NCBI GenBank assembly: GCA_028282095.1
Contig: JANQIP010000046.1
Coordinates: 1 to 49,488, forward strand
Direction: 5' to 3'
DNA: 49,488 nt
From: Xanthobacteraceae bacterium
Lineage (GTDB): Bacteria; Pseudomonadota; Alphaproteobacteria; Rhizobiales; Xanthobacteraceae
The notes under the pieces: model-generated
What the model saw: the letters and a program-made list of their open reading frames with translations, nothing else
Database searches by the model: none
Told to the model about the DNA's origin: nothing
Shown: piece by piece, positions 1 to 7,691 of the stretch
Position numbering within the stretch: the first letter of the stretch is position 1
Layout of the letters: every line of letters begins with the position of its first letter
Translations under genes and position numbers: made by a program

Positions 1-98
1 ATGATCCCGAAAAGTTGGCAGACTTTTCGGACAAGATCATGCGGCAAGACAAAGAGAAACAGAGTGCGATCGATTCAATCTGAATGGATCGCACTCTA
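1..98 (-). repeat. Composite two-hairpin palindromic repeat (family A), copy 1
   Basis: Positions 1-40 form a hairpin whose arms carry GATCCCGAAAAG and CTTTTCGGACAAGATC. It is joined by a spacer (AGACAAAGAGAAA) to a second hairpin around 64-98 with arms like GTGCGATCGATTC and GAATGGATCGCAC. The same two-part architecture recurs at about 8950, 17770, 17900, 19360, 20726, 23730 and 26025. This copy lies in the opposite orientation to the others and is probably cut by the window edge. It resembles REP-like palindromes common in Hyphomicrobiales genomes. Confidence 0.8.
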
Positions 99-202
99 GT
101 CCGGTTTGGAATCGACACGGGACTATCTGCAGCCGCCCGTAGTGTGGGTTGGGGCGCGCGGCGCCGTTACACACCGCAGGAATGGAAAGCGATACGAGAC
201 AG

Positions 203-252
203 TGTTGGGGTGGTGGGTTACGCGCCTTCGGCGCTAACCCACCCTACCCGCT
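203..252. repeat. GTGGGTTACGC/TAACCCACC hairpin repeat (family D)
   Basis: An inverted repeat at 212-244 pairs GGTGGGTTA..GCGCC with GGCGC..TAACCCACC around a TTC loop. Similar hairpins are widespread in bradyrhizobial-type genomes. Only one copy is seen here. With copy 1 of family A it fills positions 1-300, where no gene is recognised. Confidence 0.6.
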
Positions 253-387
253 TTTCGGACAAGCTCGTGCGATAAAAAAACGGCAAGAGAGCACGACTGG
301 TTCAAGGTGAAGCAATCGCGCTCTAACGGCCGACGGCCCGGCAGCGCGCAATGCGACGCCGCTTCTCGACGAGATGCATTCGGTCGC

Positions 388-726
388 TTACAGCGCGGCC
401 TCGTCGGTCTCGCCGGTGCGGATGCGGACGGCCTGCTCGATCGACATGACGAAGATCTTGCCGTCGCCGATCTGCCCCGTTCGCGCAGAATCGCTGATGG
501 TCTTCACCACCGCATCGACCCGATCATCGGCAATGGCGATATCGACTCGGACCTTCGGCAGGAAATTCACATTGTATTCGGCGCCGCGATAGATCTCCTT
601 GTGGCCCTTCTGGCGCCCATAGCCCTTCACCTCGGTGACGGTCATGCCCTGGACGCCGACGACACCGAGCGCGTCGCGTACTTCGTCAAGCTTGAACGGT
701 TTGATCACGGCAGTGATGAATTTCAT
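388..726 (-). CDS. glnK: Nitrogen regulatory protein P-II, GlnK type
   Basis: A 112-residue PII signal protein, the usual length for the family. PII trimers bind ATP/ADP and 2-oxoglutarate and regulate AmtB, the adenylyltransferase and the Ntr system in the cytoplasm. The T-loop is intact, with the uridylylation tyrosine in RGAEYNVNFLPK. The C-terminal signature GKIFVMSIEQAVRIRTGE is also present. NVNFLPKV and a tail ending DEAAL favour GlnK over GlnB. It lies on the same strand as the puf genes, about 0.9 kb downstream of pufA, where pufL and pufM would normally be found. It has no known photosynthetic role and probably marks the cluster edge. An amtB partner would lie beyond the left end and is not visible. 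Confidence 0.93.
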   Translation of the reverse strand: MKFITAVIKPFKLDEVRDALGVVGVQGMTVTEVKGYGRQKGHKEIYRGAEYNVNFLPKVRVDIAIADDRVDAVVKTISDSARTGQIGDGKIFVMSIEQAVRIRTGETDEAAL

Positions 727-1040
727 TTATGCCCCCTGTCAGACCGAGCGCGCCGGGTCGAAGTGAAGAAATCACTTGGCGCAGACCGGTATTCTGAGTC
801 TGACGGTCCAGTCCTCACGTGCCTGCAAAGGCTGTCGGCCCAGCGCGCGCAAATCTAATTCGCTATTCTCGCCTGTTTCATGTCGCTCGGCAAATAAAAC
901 GCCTCTATTTCTCATCAGCAGAGCCATGAACTGGCTCTACCAGCCTACCGGCAGCTCTGCTCGCCTTTGACAGCTGCCACGGTCAGCACTTTTGGAATCG
1001 CCGAGCGGTCCGCGGCGGTTCGCCGGCAGCAGCGATATCA

Positions 1041-1164
1041 GCTAGTGTTCCAACTCTGACGGTCCGGTCCCGGACCGTCAGCCCGGAACACCAGCTAATC
1101 CGTTGCTTTGTGGTGCGGCACCAACACGATGAGGCGAGCTCAAGCGTTGGTGCCGCACCACTAG
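1041..1164 (+). repeat. Two-hairpin repeat family B, copy 1
   Basis: Two strong hairpins lie side by side. One is at 1056-1081 (CTGACGGTCCGG with its complement). The other has arms 1111-1125 (TGGTGCGGCACCAAC) and 1146-1160. An inverted copy with the same order of parts occurs at 20603-20726, including the linker words CCGTTGCTTTG and GGAACACCAG. It is non-coding. Confidence 0.75.
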
Positions 1165-1289
1165 TCGACATAATCCACGTTGAAACCGCGACTCCTATGA
1201 ATCGCGTGCCACGCAATTGGTCGCTGCGGCGTCCCTCGATCCCGGTCGAAGAACGATCGCGTGTTGTGGCAGTACGCGCAGCTCACCCT

Positions 1290-1560
1290 GCGCGCGTCAC
1301 AAACGCGCATCATCAGCCCGTGTGTCAATGCGGTCGCTTACACAGACGGCCGGCTGGACCTCACAGCACCTGCAGTCCGTCGTGACAAGCACAAGCAATC
1401 TGGCGGACGACGCAAACTATGCGTTCGCAGTCTCGCCACGCGTGCTGGACATGACGCGGGACATCAACGGAAGCTGGAAGAGCCATGTGGCCGAAACCAG
1501 CGGCGTCGCCCGCAACACTTCTAACCCGTTGTCGAGCAAAACCGTGTTTTTTGCCCGCCG
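1290..1560 (+). pseudogene. pufC: Decayed pufC-like fragment (reaction-centre tetraheme cytochrome)
   Basis: The plus-strand frame contains LADDANYAF, SPRVLDMTRDING and SWKSHVAETSGV. From memory these match the region of PufC between two heme-binding motifs, where intact proteins read CxYCHN-LA and GVTCYTCHRG. Here the corresponding stretches read VTSTSN and GVARNTSNPL, so both CxxCH motifs are gone. Most changes in the second one are single-base (for example TGC to CGC and CAC to AAC). No start, signal peptide or other heme sites are found. The fragment faces the opposite way to pufBA, implying an inversion. The frame stays open, but at this GC content that is weak evidence of function. The alternative is chance similarity; a profile search would decide. 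Confidence 0.55.
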
Positions 1561-1600
1561 CCCGGGAAGCGCCGCTGGCGCCGCCCGGTCAACGAATTGC

Positions 1601-1635
1601 GAAAATGGGCGCGGCGCAAGCCGCGCCGCGCCCAT
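1601..1635 (-). terminator. GC-rich hairpin followed by TTTT downstream of pufA
   Basis: On the minus strand an ATGGGCGCGGCG stem pairs with CGCCGCGCCCAT and is followed by TTTTC, 18 bases after the pufA stop. In Rhodobacter the pufBA-pufLM gap holds hairpins that stabilise pufBA mRNA. Here nothing of the operon follows, so it may act as the operon's terminator. Confidence 0.6.
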
Positions 1636-1652
1636 CGACCTGTCTGAATGCC

Positions 1653-1847
1653 TCAGCCCAGTGATTTGGGCAGCACAAGCGACGCCTCCGCCGGAGCCGC
1701 CGCAGCCGGACCCTTCGGATACTCCAGCCAGTTGAAGCGGGCCGTACCGAGCAGGATGAAATGGATCAGGAACGCTAGGATGGCCAAGCCCGAAAACAGC
1801 GCAATGAGCACCCGACGCGGATCAAAGATCAGCCAGATTTTCCACAT
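1653..1847 (-). CDS. pufA: Light-harvesting LH1 alpha polypeptide
   Basis: A 64-residue single-span antenna peptide that binds bacteriochlorophyll in the ring around the reaction centre. The N-terminus [13 protein letters not shown] is the LH1 alpha signature. The membrane span follows at about residues 13-34, with His29 as the expected bacteriochlorophyll ligand. The stretch LIHFxLLxTxRxNWxE resembles the Blastochloris/Rhodoplanes type by memory. The C-terminal tail is alanine- and proline-rich. It lies 17 bases after pufB. Unusually, pufL does not follow. Confidence 0.95.
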   Translation of the reverse strand: MWKIWLIFDPRRVLIALFSGLAILAFLIHFILLGTARFNWLEYPKGPAAAAPAEASLVLPKSLG

Positions 1848-1864
1848 GTCGTGGTCCTTTCAGA

Positions 1865-2074
1865 TCAGCAGAGATACGACAGGGCGGTGGTCACGCCGTC
1901 GAGCTCGACCCAGCCGGGCGGTGCTTTGGCGAACCATGGACGCCACGAATACAGAAGGATATGAGCGACGATGGCGACCACGACGAAGGCGATGAAGCTC
2001 GTCATAAAGATGCTGTGGAACTCCTTCGCCTCGGCCTCTGTCAGGCCAGACAGGCTCTTCTGTGTATCAGGCAT
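1865..2074 (-). CDS. pufB: Light-harvesting LH1 beta polypeptide
   Basis: A 69-residue LH1 beta chain that pairs with PufA in the inner membrane. The start is fixed by AGGAGG about 7 bases before the ATG. The family pattern is clear: SGLTEAEAKEFH (His20) on the cytoplasmic side, a span at about residues 22-43 with His38 as the bacteriochlorophyll ligand, then RPW. After RPW the chain continues for about 21 residues to SYLC. Most beta chains stop about 5-10 residues after RPW, so the tail is long. Its beginning (APPGWV) resembles the end of Blastochloris beta; the last dozen residues have no counterpart I recall. Confidence 0.94.
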   Translation of the reverse strand: MPDTQKSLSGLTEAEAKEFHSIFMTSFIAFVVVAIVAHILLYSWRPWFAKAPPGWVELDGVTTALSYLC

Positions 2075-2201
2075 TGAGATGCCTCCTGATGTTGGCCTTG
2101 CGGCCGTTACCGCGCCACCCGCGCGGCTAGGGTTGCCATGGCAACGAGCGCCACGGTGATTCTCACGCCCGGAAATAGACCGAGCGAGGCTCTCGGTCCG
2201 G

Positions 2202-2417
2202 TCACCCCATAAAGGCGAACGGAACACACCTGCATGCCGCCGCTCGCGCCTCGGCGATGACGGACTTGCCACCTTCGGTGCGTGCACCGCGCAGAAGCAG
2301 ACGGCGACCGATGGCTTCCAACAGGAAGGCGACGAAAACGACGGCAAAGATCAGACGGAAATCCAGTGCCTCCCTCTCCGACAATTTCGGCAAGAGCCGT
2401 TCTGTTTGATCAGACAT
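2202..2417 (-). CDS. pufQ: PufQ, regulator of bacteriochlorophyll synthesis and complex formation
   Basis: A 71-residue protein with one membrane segment (about residues 21-40, LIFAVVFVAFLLEAIGRRLL) after a short charged N-terminus. PufQ stimulates bacteriochlorophyll production in Rhodobacter and usually sits between bchZ and pufB, as here. A GGAGG ribosome site precedes the ATG at 2417; an upstream in-frame extension without such a site is less likely. The sequence is weakly conserved, so the call rests on size, topology and position. The 127-base gap to pufB and the 144-base gap to bchZ contain no other gene. Confidence 0.75.
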   Translation of the reverse strand: MSDQTERLLPKLSEREALDFRLIFAVVFVAFLLEAIGRRLLLRGARTEGGKSVIAEARAAACRCVPFAFMG

Positions 2418-2561
2418 TCGTGCTCCCTCCTGTTGACCTTGTGTGCGGCCGGCGCCCAACGGATCGTGTGGTCCGGCGCAAAGCTTCGACAACGCCCCGC
2501 GCGCATGGATGCGGCGCGCCGGCTGCGCAAGAAATGGTGGTCGTGATCGGCACGGCGAGCC

Positions 2562-4010
2562 TCATGCCGGCTCCTCCTCTTTGAGGCCGACCGCGCTCCT
2601 GATCCGCGCGAGCGTCACGCGCTCCTCGCCGGCTGCGCGCGCAGCGCGCTCGACCGTATCGCGCAGGCGCTTGGCGGCCGAGATCCGCACTAGCACCGGC
2701 TGTCGGGCGACGAACTGATCGAGCGCAGCTTTCGCGGTCTCGTCCCAAGGTATTTCCCGATGCAGCCGCGAGGGCGTCGCCTCGACCTCGTCGAGCGCGC
2801 TCGCGAGCGGGAGAATGTTGAACAGCGCGTCGAACAGCGCGTTGCAGACCTCCTGCACGAGGTAGGTCGCGCCGGAAAAGCCCATGAACGGCGTGCCGGT
2901 GTGTCGGCGCACGATTGCGCCGGGGAACGATGCGGGAATGAACATCGCCCGCCCCCCGGTATCGGCGAGATACATGCGCTCATTGAAGCTGCCGAACAGA
3001 ATGAGCGGCGCTTGCGTCGCAACCGCGCGGCGCACCGCGGCATTGTCGGGCTTTGCTCCCGCCGAGCGTGCGAAGGAGAAGTTGCAGGGCATGCCCATTT
3101 CCGTTTCGAGGAACCGGCGCACGCCGCGCGCATAGGTTTCGGTCGCCACGATCGCAAAGCTCGCAGTGCCGAAGAAGTCCTGGGTCACCGAACGCCACAG
3201 GTCCCACAGCGGCTTGACGGTCGTGTGCAACTCGCGCGCAATGAACGGCTCGGGATCGAGCCCGGTGAGCTCCCCGAGGGCGCGCAGGAATTTGACCGTC
3301 GAATGCAGGCCGATCGGCGCCTGCAGATAGGGCCGCTCGAGCGCCTCGCACAGAAGCCGCCCGAACTCGCGATACATGCAGATATTGACGTCGGCATCGG
3401 CAAGGCGGGGCACGTCGGCGAGATGCGTGCCGAGCGGAAACACGAGATTGACCCGGGCGCCGATGCCCTCGACCAGGCGACGGATCTCGGCAAGATCGGA
3501 CGACATGTTGAACACGCCGTAGCTTGGGCCGATGATGTTGACGCGCGGCTGCTCGCCGGGCGAACGCGGCTTGCGCTCGGGGATACGCTTGAGACCGAAC
3601 TCGCTCCACAGCCAGTTGAGCGCGCGGTCGGCGCTCTGCCACTGATCTTCGTCGATCGTGCGCGGCAGGAATCGCTTGATATTCGTCCCTTCCGGCGTCA
3701 CCCCGCCGCCGATCATCTCGGCGATCGACCCGGTGACCACGACCGCGGGAAGGTCGGGATCGAGCGCGCCACGGGCGCGCCGCATCGCGCCTTCCGTCCC
3801 GGTCTGGCCGAGCTCTTCCTCCGACAGCCCGGTGACGACGATCGGCAATTCATGCGGCGGCAGTGCATCGGTGTAATGCAGCACCGCGGTGACCGGCAGA
3901 TTCTCGCATCCCACCGGCCCGTCGATGATCACCTGCAGCCCCTTGACCGCGGTGAAGACATAGACCGAGCCCCAGTAGCCGCCGGCGCGATCATGGTCGA
4001 GGACGAGCAT
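2562..4010 (-). CDS. bchZ: Chlorophyllide a reductase subunit Z
   Basis: A 482-residue subunit of the nitrogenase-like chlorophyllide reductase (BchXYZ), which reduces the C7-C8 bond of chlorophyllide to the bacteriochlorin level. The N-terminus [19 protein letters not shown] and the cysteine site [10 protein letters not shown] are typical of BchZ. So are [18 protein letters not shown] and the [11 protein letters not shown] segment. The start at 4010 is chosen because its ATG overlaps the bchY stop (TGATG), which suggests translational coupling. Length is normal. In related species the puf promoter lies within this gene. Confidence 0.97.
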   Translation of the reverse strand: MLVLDHDRAGGYWGSVYVFTAVKGLQVIIDGPVGCENLPVTAVLHYTDALPPHELPIVVTGLSEEELGQTGTEGAMRRARGALDPDLPAVVVTGSIAEMIGGGVTPEGTNIKRFLPRTIDEDQWQSADRALNWLWSEFGLKRIPERKPRSPGEQPRVNIIGPSYGVFNMSSDLAEIRRLVEGIGARVNLVFPLGTHLADVPRLADADVNICMYREFGRLLCEALERPYLQAPIGLHSTVKFLRALGELTGLDPEPFIARELHTTVKPLWDLWRSVTQDFFGTASFAIVATETYARGVRRFLETEMGMPCNFSFARSAGAKPDNAAVRRAVATQAPLILFGSFNERMYLADTGGRAMFIPASFPGAIVRRHTGTPFMGFSGATYLVQEVCNALFDALFNILPLASALDEVEATPSRLHREIPWDETAKAALDQFVARQPVLVRISAAKRLRDTVERAARAAGEERVTLARIRSAVGLKEEEPA

Positions 4011-5641
4011 CAGAACGCCTCCTCGGCATTGCGCTTGCCAGACGACGCGACGCGCACCCGTCGATGCTTCTCGCGGAATTCCGGGCGCGACTGCGGGACG
4101 TCCTCCCACAGGCCACTCGCGTCGCCGGTGCCGACACCAGCGAACAGCGCCTTCATCGCGTCGAACCGGGCCTTGTTGCCGAGCGCGGTATTGATCACCT
4201 GCGCAAGCGAGCCGGCTCCGGCCGGGCCCATCAGCGGCCGCGCCGAGATCAGATTGGTGAAGTAGAGCGCCGGCGTGCCCCGCTCCTTCGCCTTCTGCAC
4301 GACTGGAGTGGTGCCGATCGCGAGATCCGGCTCGAAGGCGTCGAAGGCAGCAAGGTCCTGCTCAAGCGTTGCACGGTATTGTACCTGCACGCCTTTCGAT
4401 TCGAGCCATTCGCGATCGGCATCCGACCAGCGGGTCCGCCCACAGGCGGTCCCGACATAACGGACATCGGCGCCGCTCTCCACGAGCAGACGCGCGACGA
4501 GAAGCTCTGAGCCCTCATAACCGGAGAGCGTGATGCGCCCTTTGATCGGGGCGGCCGCGAGGGCGCCCTCGACTGCCGGAAGGAACCGGTCCTTCGCCGC
4601 ATCGACCTGCGAACGCGCGACGCCGCACGCTTCGCCGATCGCTTCGAGCCAGGTTGCGGTCCCTTCGTAGCCGACCGGCGCCGAGCCGACCACCGAGCGG
4701 CCCGCCGTCTCAAACTCGCGGACCGAGGCCGCATAGAACGGATGGATCGCCGCCACCGCGGCACAGTCGAGCGCGGCATAGAGCTCGCGCCATTCGCGGG
4801 TCGGCACGGTCGGTCCGGCCGCAAGGCCGAGCGGCTCCAGCATCATGCCGATCGCGATCGGATCGGCGGGGAACATCTCGCCGAGCAGCGTCACGGTGGG
4901 CTTCTCGCTCACGCCCTGACGGGGTGCCGCCACCGGCCCCTGCTCGGCTTCGCAGCGGGCATAGTGCAACATCGCACCCGCGAGGACGTCCTTGGCCTCG
5001 GCATGGGTCGGCACGCCGAAGCCCGGCACGTCGATGCCGATGATGCGCACGTCGTTGACCGCGTTCGGCAACAGCTTGAGCGGAACGCCGGACGCCGTCG
5101 GCACGCACAGATTGATGATCACCACCGCGTCGTGAAGCGCGGGGTCGGCAAGCGTGAATGCCGACTCGCGGACGTCCTCGAACAGGCGGCCGGTGACCAG
5201 CGTCTCGGAATCGAACGGCACATAGCCGACGCTGCGGCGCGCGCCATAGAAGTGCGACGTGAAGGACAGTCCATAGACGCAACACGCCGAGCCGCACAGC
5301 ACGGTCGCGGTGCGCCGCATCCGCAAGCCCACCCGCAGCGCGCCGAATGCCGGGCACATGCTCTGCGGCTGGTCGTGCGGGCCGACGGGATAATCGGCGG
5401 CGTAGCGGTCGAGCGTTTCGCTCTTGCCCGCCGCTGCCGCAGCCCGCCGCATCGCCGCCGGGCCCGCATGACAGCCCACCCCCTCAAATTCTTCGGCGCG
5501 CCGCGCAATGGCCTCGCCGGATTGCCCGCCGGACGCCGCCACCCCCATCGCTGCGGCGTCGGAGGTGAATTCCGCCGTAGCTTTGGCCTTGTTGGCGCTA
5601 TGGTTCTCGTCCGCGGACATGGCGATCCAGTTATTCTCCAA
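4010..5641 (-). CDS. bchY: Chlorophyllide a reductase subunit Y
   Basis: The partner of BchZ in the catalytic heterotetramer. The cysteines expected to hold its 4Fe-4S cluster are visible in [24 protein letters not shown] and [12 protein letters not shown]. It is 543 residues as drawn, a little longer than usual. The first 60 or so residues are alanine-rich and poorly conserved, and a start at the second methionine (MSADENHS) is equally possible. It follows bchX by 3 bases and overlaps bchZ, consistent with one transcript. Confidence 0.96.
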   Translation of the reverse strand: MENNWIAMSADENHSANKAKATAEFTSDAAAMGVAASGGQSGEAIARRAEEFEGVGCHAGPAAMRRAAAAAGKSETLDRYAADYPVGPHDQPQSMCPAFGALRVGLRMRRTATVLCGSACCVYGLSFTSHFYGARRSVGYVPFDSETLVTGRLFEDVRESAFTLADPALHDAVVIINLCVPTASGVPLKLLPNAVNDVRIIGIDVPGFGVPTHAEAKDVLAGAMLHYARCEAEQGPVAAPRQGVSEKPTVTLLGEMFPADPIAIGMMLEPLGLAAGPTVPTREWRELYAALDCAAVAAIHPFYAASVREFETAGRSVVGSAPVGYEGTATWLEAIGEACGVARSQVDAAKDRFLPAVEGALAAAPIKGRITLSGYEGSELLVARLLVESGADVRYVGTACGRTRWSDADREWLESKGVQVQYRATLEQDLAAFDAFEPDLAIGTTPVVQKAKERGTPALYFTNLISARPLMGPAGAGSLAQVINTALGNKARFDAMKALFAGVGTGDASGLWEDVPQSRPEFREKHRRVRVASSGKRNAEEAF

Positions 5642-5644
5642 TCG

Positions 5645-6646
5645 TCAGGCGATGTCGGTGTCGTAGATGACTTCGAGCGAGCGCTTCGGCACGATGGTGC
5701 CGCCGCACATATCCTCAAACGTCGCCGGCTCGAGCACGACGTTGCGGCCGGTCGCGTCGCTGGAGAACAGGCCCAGCAACGCATCCTGGCTGAGGGGCTG
5801 CGGGCGCACCGGCGGTGCTTCGGCGACATTGACCGCGAGTTCCTCGAATAGCGGGCCGAAGGGCCCGTCGGGGCGGCCGATGATCTGATAGTTCGCGCTC
5901 TTCCTGCGGATCTCCTCGTCAGCCGGGATCGAGGCGAGCACCGGAATGCCGGCCGCCGCCGCGAAGGCCTGGGCCTCGCCGGTCGCGTCATCCTTGTTGA
6001 CCACAATGCCGGCGACGCCGACATTGCCGCCGAGCTTGCGGAAATACTCGACCGCCGAGCACACATTGTTGGCGACATAGAGCGACTGCAGGTCGTTCGA
6101 GCCGACGACGATCACCTTCTGACAGAGGTCGCGGGCGATCGGCAGGCCGAAGCCGCCGCATACCACGTCGCCGAGGAAATCGAGCAGGACATAATCGAAG
6201 CCCCACTCGTGAAAGCCGAGCTTCTCCAGGATTTCGAAGCCGTGGATGATGCCGCGTCCGCCGCAGCCGCGCCCGACCTCGGGACCACCCAGCTCCATCG
6301 CGAACACGCCGTCGCGCTTGAAGCAGACATCGCCGACTTCCACTTCGTCGCCAGCGAGTTTCTTGCGCGCCGAGGTTTCGATGATGGTGGGACAGGCGCG
6401 CCCGCCGAACAGCAGCGAGGTCGTGTCGCTCTTCGGGTCGCAGCCGATCAGAAGGACGCGTTTGCCCTGCTGCGCCATCATGTAGGACAGATTGGCGAGC
6501 GTGAAGCTCTTGCCGATTCCGCCTTTGCCGTAGATCGCGATGATCTGCGTCGACTTGCATGCGGCCCCGTGCGCAGCCGAATCCGCCGCGCGCGCCGCAT
6601 CAGCATGCAGGCGATTGGTCATGGCACGCGGCGGCAGTGCGTTCAT
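5645..6646 (-). CDS. bchX: Chlorophyllide a reductase iron protein (subunit X)
   Basis: A NifH-like ATP-dependent reductase that passes electrons to BchYZ. It has the P-loop [11 protein letters not shown], the switch segment GCDPKSDTTSLL and the two cysteines that bridge the 4Fe-4S cluster in the dimer (GRGCGGRG and DVVCGGFG). The ATG at 6646 overlaps the bchC stop (ATGA) and has GGAGAGG upstream. A TTG two codons earlier is less likely. The protein is 333 residues, normal for BchX and longer than BchL because of its N-terminal extension. Confidence 0.97.
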   Translation of the reverse strand: MNALPPRAMTNRLHADAARAADSAAHGAACKSTQIIAIYGKGGIGKSFTLANLSYMMAQQGKRVLLIGCDPKSDTTSLLFGGRACPTIIETSARKKLAGDEVEVGDVCFKRDGVFAMELGGPEVGRGCGGRGIIHGFEILEKLGFHEWGFDYVLLDFLGDVVCGGFGLPIARDLCQKVIVVGSNDLQSLYVANNVCSAVEYFRKLGGNVGVAGIVVNKDDATGEAQAFAAAAGIPVLASIPADEEIRRKSANYQIIGRPDGPFGPLFEELAVNVAEAPPVRPQPLSQDALLGLFSSDATGRNVVLEPATFEDMCGGTIVPKRSLEVIYDTDIA

Positions 6647-7581
6647 GCGCAACCTCTCCAGTCGAGAATCATCTTGAGGCAGGTCGGATCGCTGAAGGCA
6701 GTATGATAGGCCGCGGGCGCTTCACTCGCCGGCCGGCAATGGGTAATGAGGCCGTCAAGCGACAAGCGCTGATGATCGATCAGTTCTTTCACCGCGGCAA
6801 GATCGCGCTCGCGCCATTCGGCCGCGACTCGGATGCGAATCTCGCGCATGAAAGCCGGCGGGAAGGCGAAGGAGAGCGGCTCGCTGTAGAAGCCCGCAAG
6901 GACGATCTCTCCGCCCGGCGCCAGCCGGGCAATGAGCGTATCGAGAATCCGCGGATCGCCGCTGACATCGTAGATCGCGCGATAGTCGTGCCGCGTATCC
7001 TCGGCCGGATCGAGAACGCGGTAGTTGTCGCCGCCGAGCGCGCGTTCCGGATCGCGCTCCCACACGACCGGCGTGGTCTCGCCTGCGATCACCGCGAGCC
7101 GCGCCAGAAGACGGCCGAGCACGCCATGGCCGACGATGAGATCGGGCGGCGCCTGCCCGCCTGCGATCGCATGCTGCGCGGTGGCTGCTAGCGCGAGAAG
7201 AACGCCTTGATCGTGCAGTCCTTCGTCGATGGGGATGACACGGGCGCCTGCCGTCACGATGCGACTGGCGGCACCGCCGAACAGGCCGCGCACCTCGCCG
7301 TAGCAAGAGGCGCCGGGCACGAACACGGTCTCGCCCACCTGCCGGCCCGAACGCGTGCCTGCCGCGGTGATGCGGCCGACCGATTCATAGCCCGGAACGA
7401 GCGGATAGCCGAGGCCCGGAAATGGCGGCATGCGTCCCGACCACAAGAGGCGCTCGGTGCCCGTGCTGATACCGCTGAACGCGATATCAACGACCACATC
7501 CTCATCGCCCGGTGCGGTCAGGCGAAGCCGATTGAGAGCCAGTCGCTCTGGCTCTTGCAGGACCACTGCAATCGCGTCCAT
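6643..7581 (-). CDS. bchC: 3-hydroxyethyl bacteriochlorophyllide a dehydrogenase
   Basis: A medium-chain dehydrogenase-type enzyme of 312 residues that oxidises the C3 hydroxyethyl group to the acetyl group of bacteriochlorophyll a. It opens with MDAIAVVLQEPERLAL, carries GTERLLWSGRMPPFPGLGYPL and has a nucleotide-binding turn at GHGVLGRLLARLA. The start at 7581 is supported by GGAG six bases upstream; a longer frame adds 12 unlikely residues. Two PpsR-type boxes lie about 60 bases upstream, so it probably heads its own regulated transcript. Confidence 0.95.
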   Translation of the reverse strand: MDAIAVVLQEPERLALNRLRLTAPGDEDVVVDIAFSGISTGTERLLWSGRMPPFPGLGYPLVPGYESVGRITAAGTRSGRQVGETVFVPGASCYGEVRGLFGGAASRIVTAGARVIPIDEGLHDQGVLLALAATAQHAIAGGQAPPDLIVGHGVLGRLLARLAVIAGETTPVVWERDPERALGGDNYRVLDPAEDTRHDYRAIYDVSGDPRILDTLIARLAPGGEIVLAGFYSEPLSFAFPPAFMREIRIRVAAEWRERDLAAVKELIDHQRLSLDGLITHCRPASEAPAAYHTAFSDPTCLKMILDWRGCA

Positions 7582-7641
7582 GCCGGCTCCAAAGCCTTGT
7601 GCGGCGCTGTTTCCCATCGCCCAGCGTAAACCTGCACTGAT

Positions 7642-7685
7642 TGTAAACCTACGCTTACTGCCTCGAATGTCAAGCTAAACTAACA
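7642..7685 (-). promoter_or_regulatory. Tandem PpsR/CrtJ operators upstream of bchC
   Basis: Positions 7668-7685 read TGT-N12-ACA exactly (on the minus strand it ends TTGACA). Positions 7642-7659 read TGT-N12-ACT, one mismatch. The gap between the two boxes is 8 bases, the spacing described for cooperative CrtJ binding at the Rhodobacter capsulatus bchC promoter. Expected effect: repression of bchCXYZ-puf under aerobic conditions. Confidence 0.75.
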
Positions 7686-7691
7686 CCGGGA

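Larger units (their letters stand above)
727..1652. other. Gene-poor gap downstream of pufA
   Basis: This stretch holds, from right to left, a strong hairpin after pufA (1601-1635), a decayed pufC-like fragment on the plus strand (about 1290-1560) and a family B repeat (1041-1164). About 300 bases upstream of glnK (727-1040) hold no gene I recognise. I looked for a sigma-54 motif upstream of glnK and found none convincing. pufL and pufM are not encoded here on either strand. Confidence 0.6.

Noticed and set aside
727..900. Sigma-54 promoter upstream of glnK
   Set aside because: I searched for GG-N10-GC in the minus direction and found only GG-N12-GC, which does not fit.
1217..1735. A 172-codon plus-strand open frame as an intact gene
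   Set aside because: Only a central part resembles PufC, heme motifs are destroyed, and its 3' part is antisense to pufA. I list it as a relic.
2760..4265. A 501-codon plus-strand frame opposite bchZ
   Set aside because: Antisense shadow of bchZ; the translation is rich in Arg, His and Glu and has no domains.
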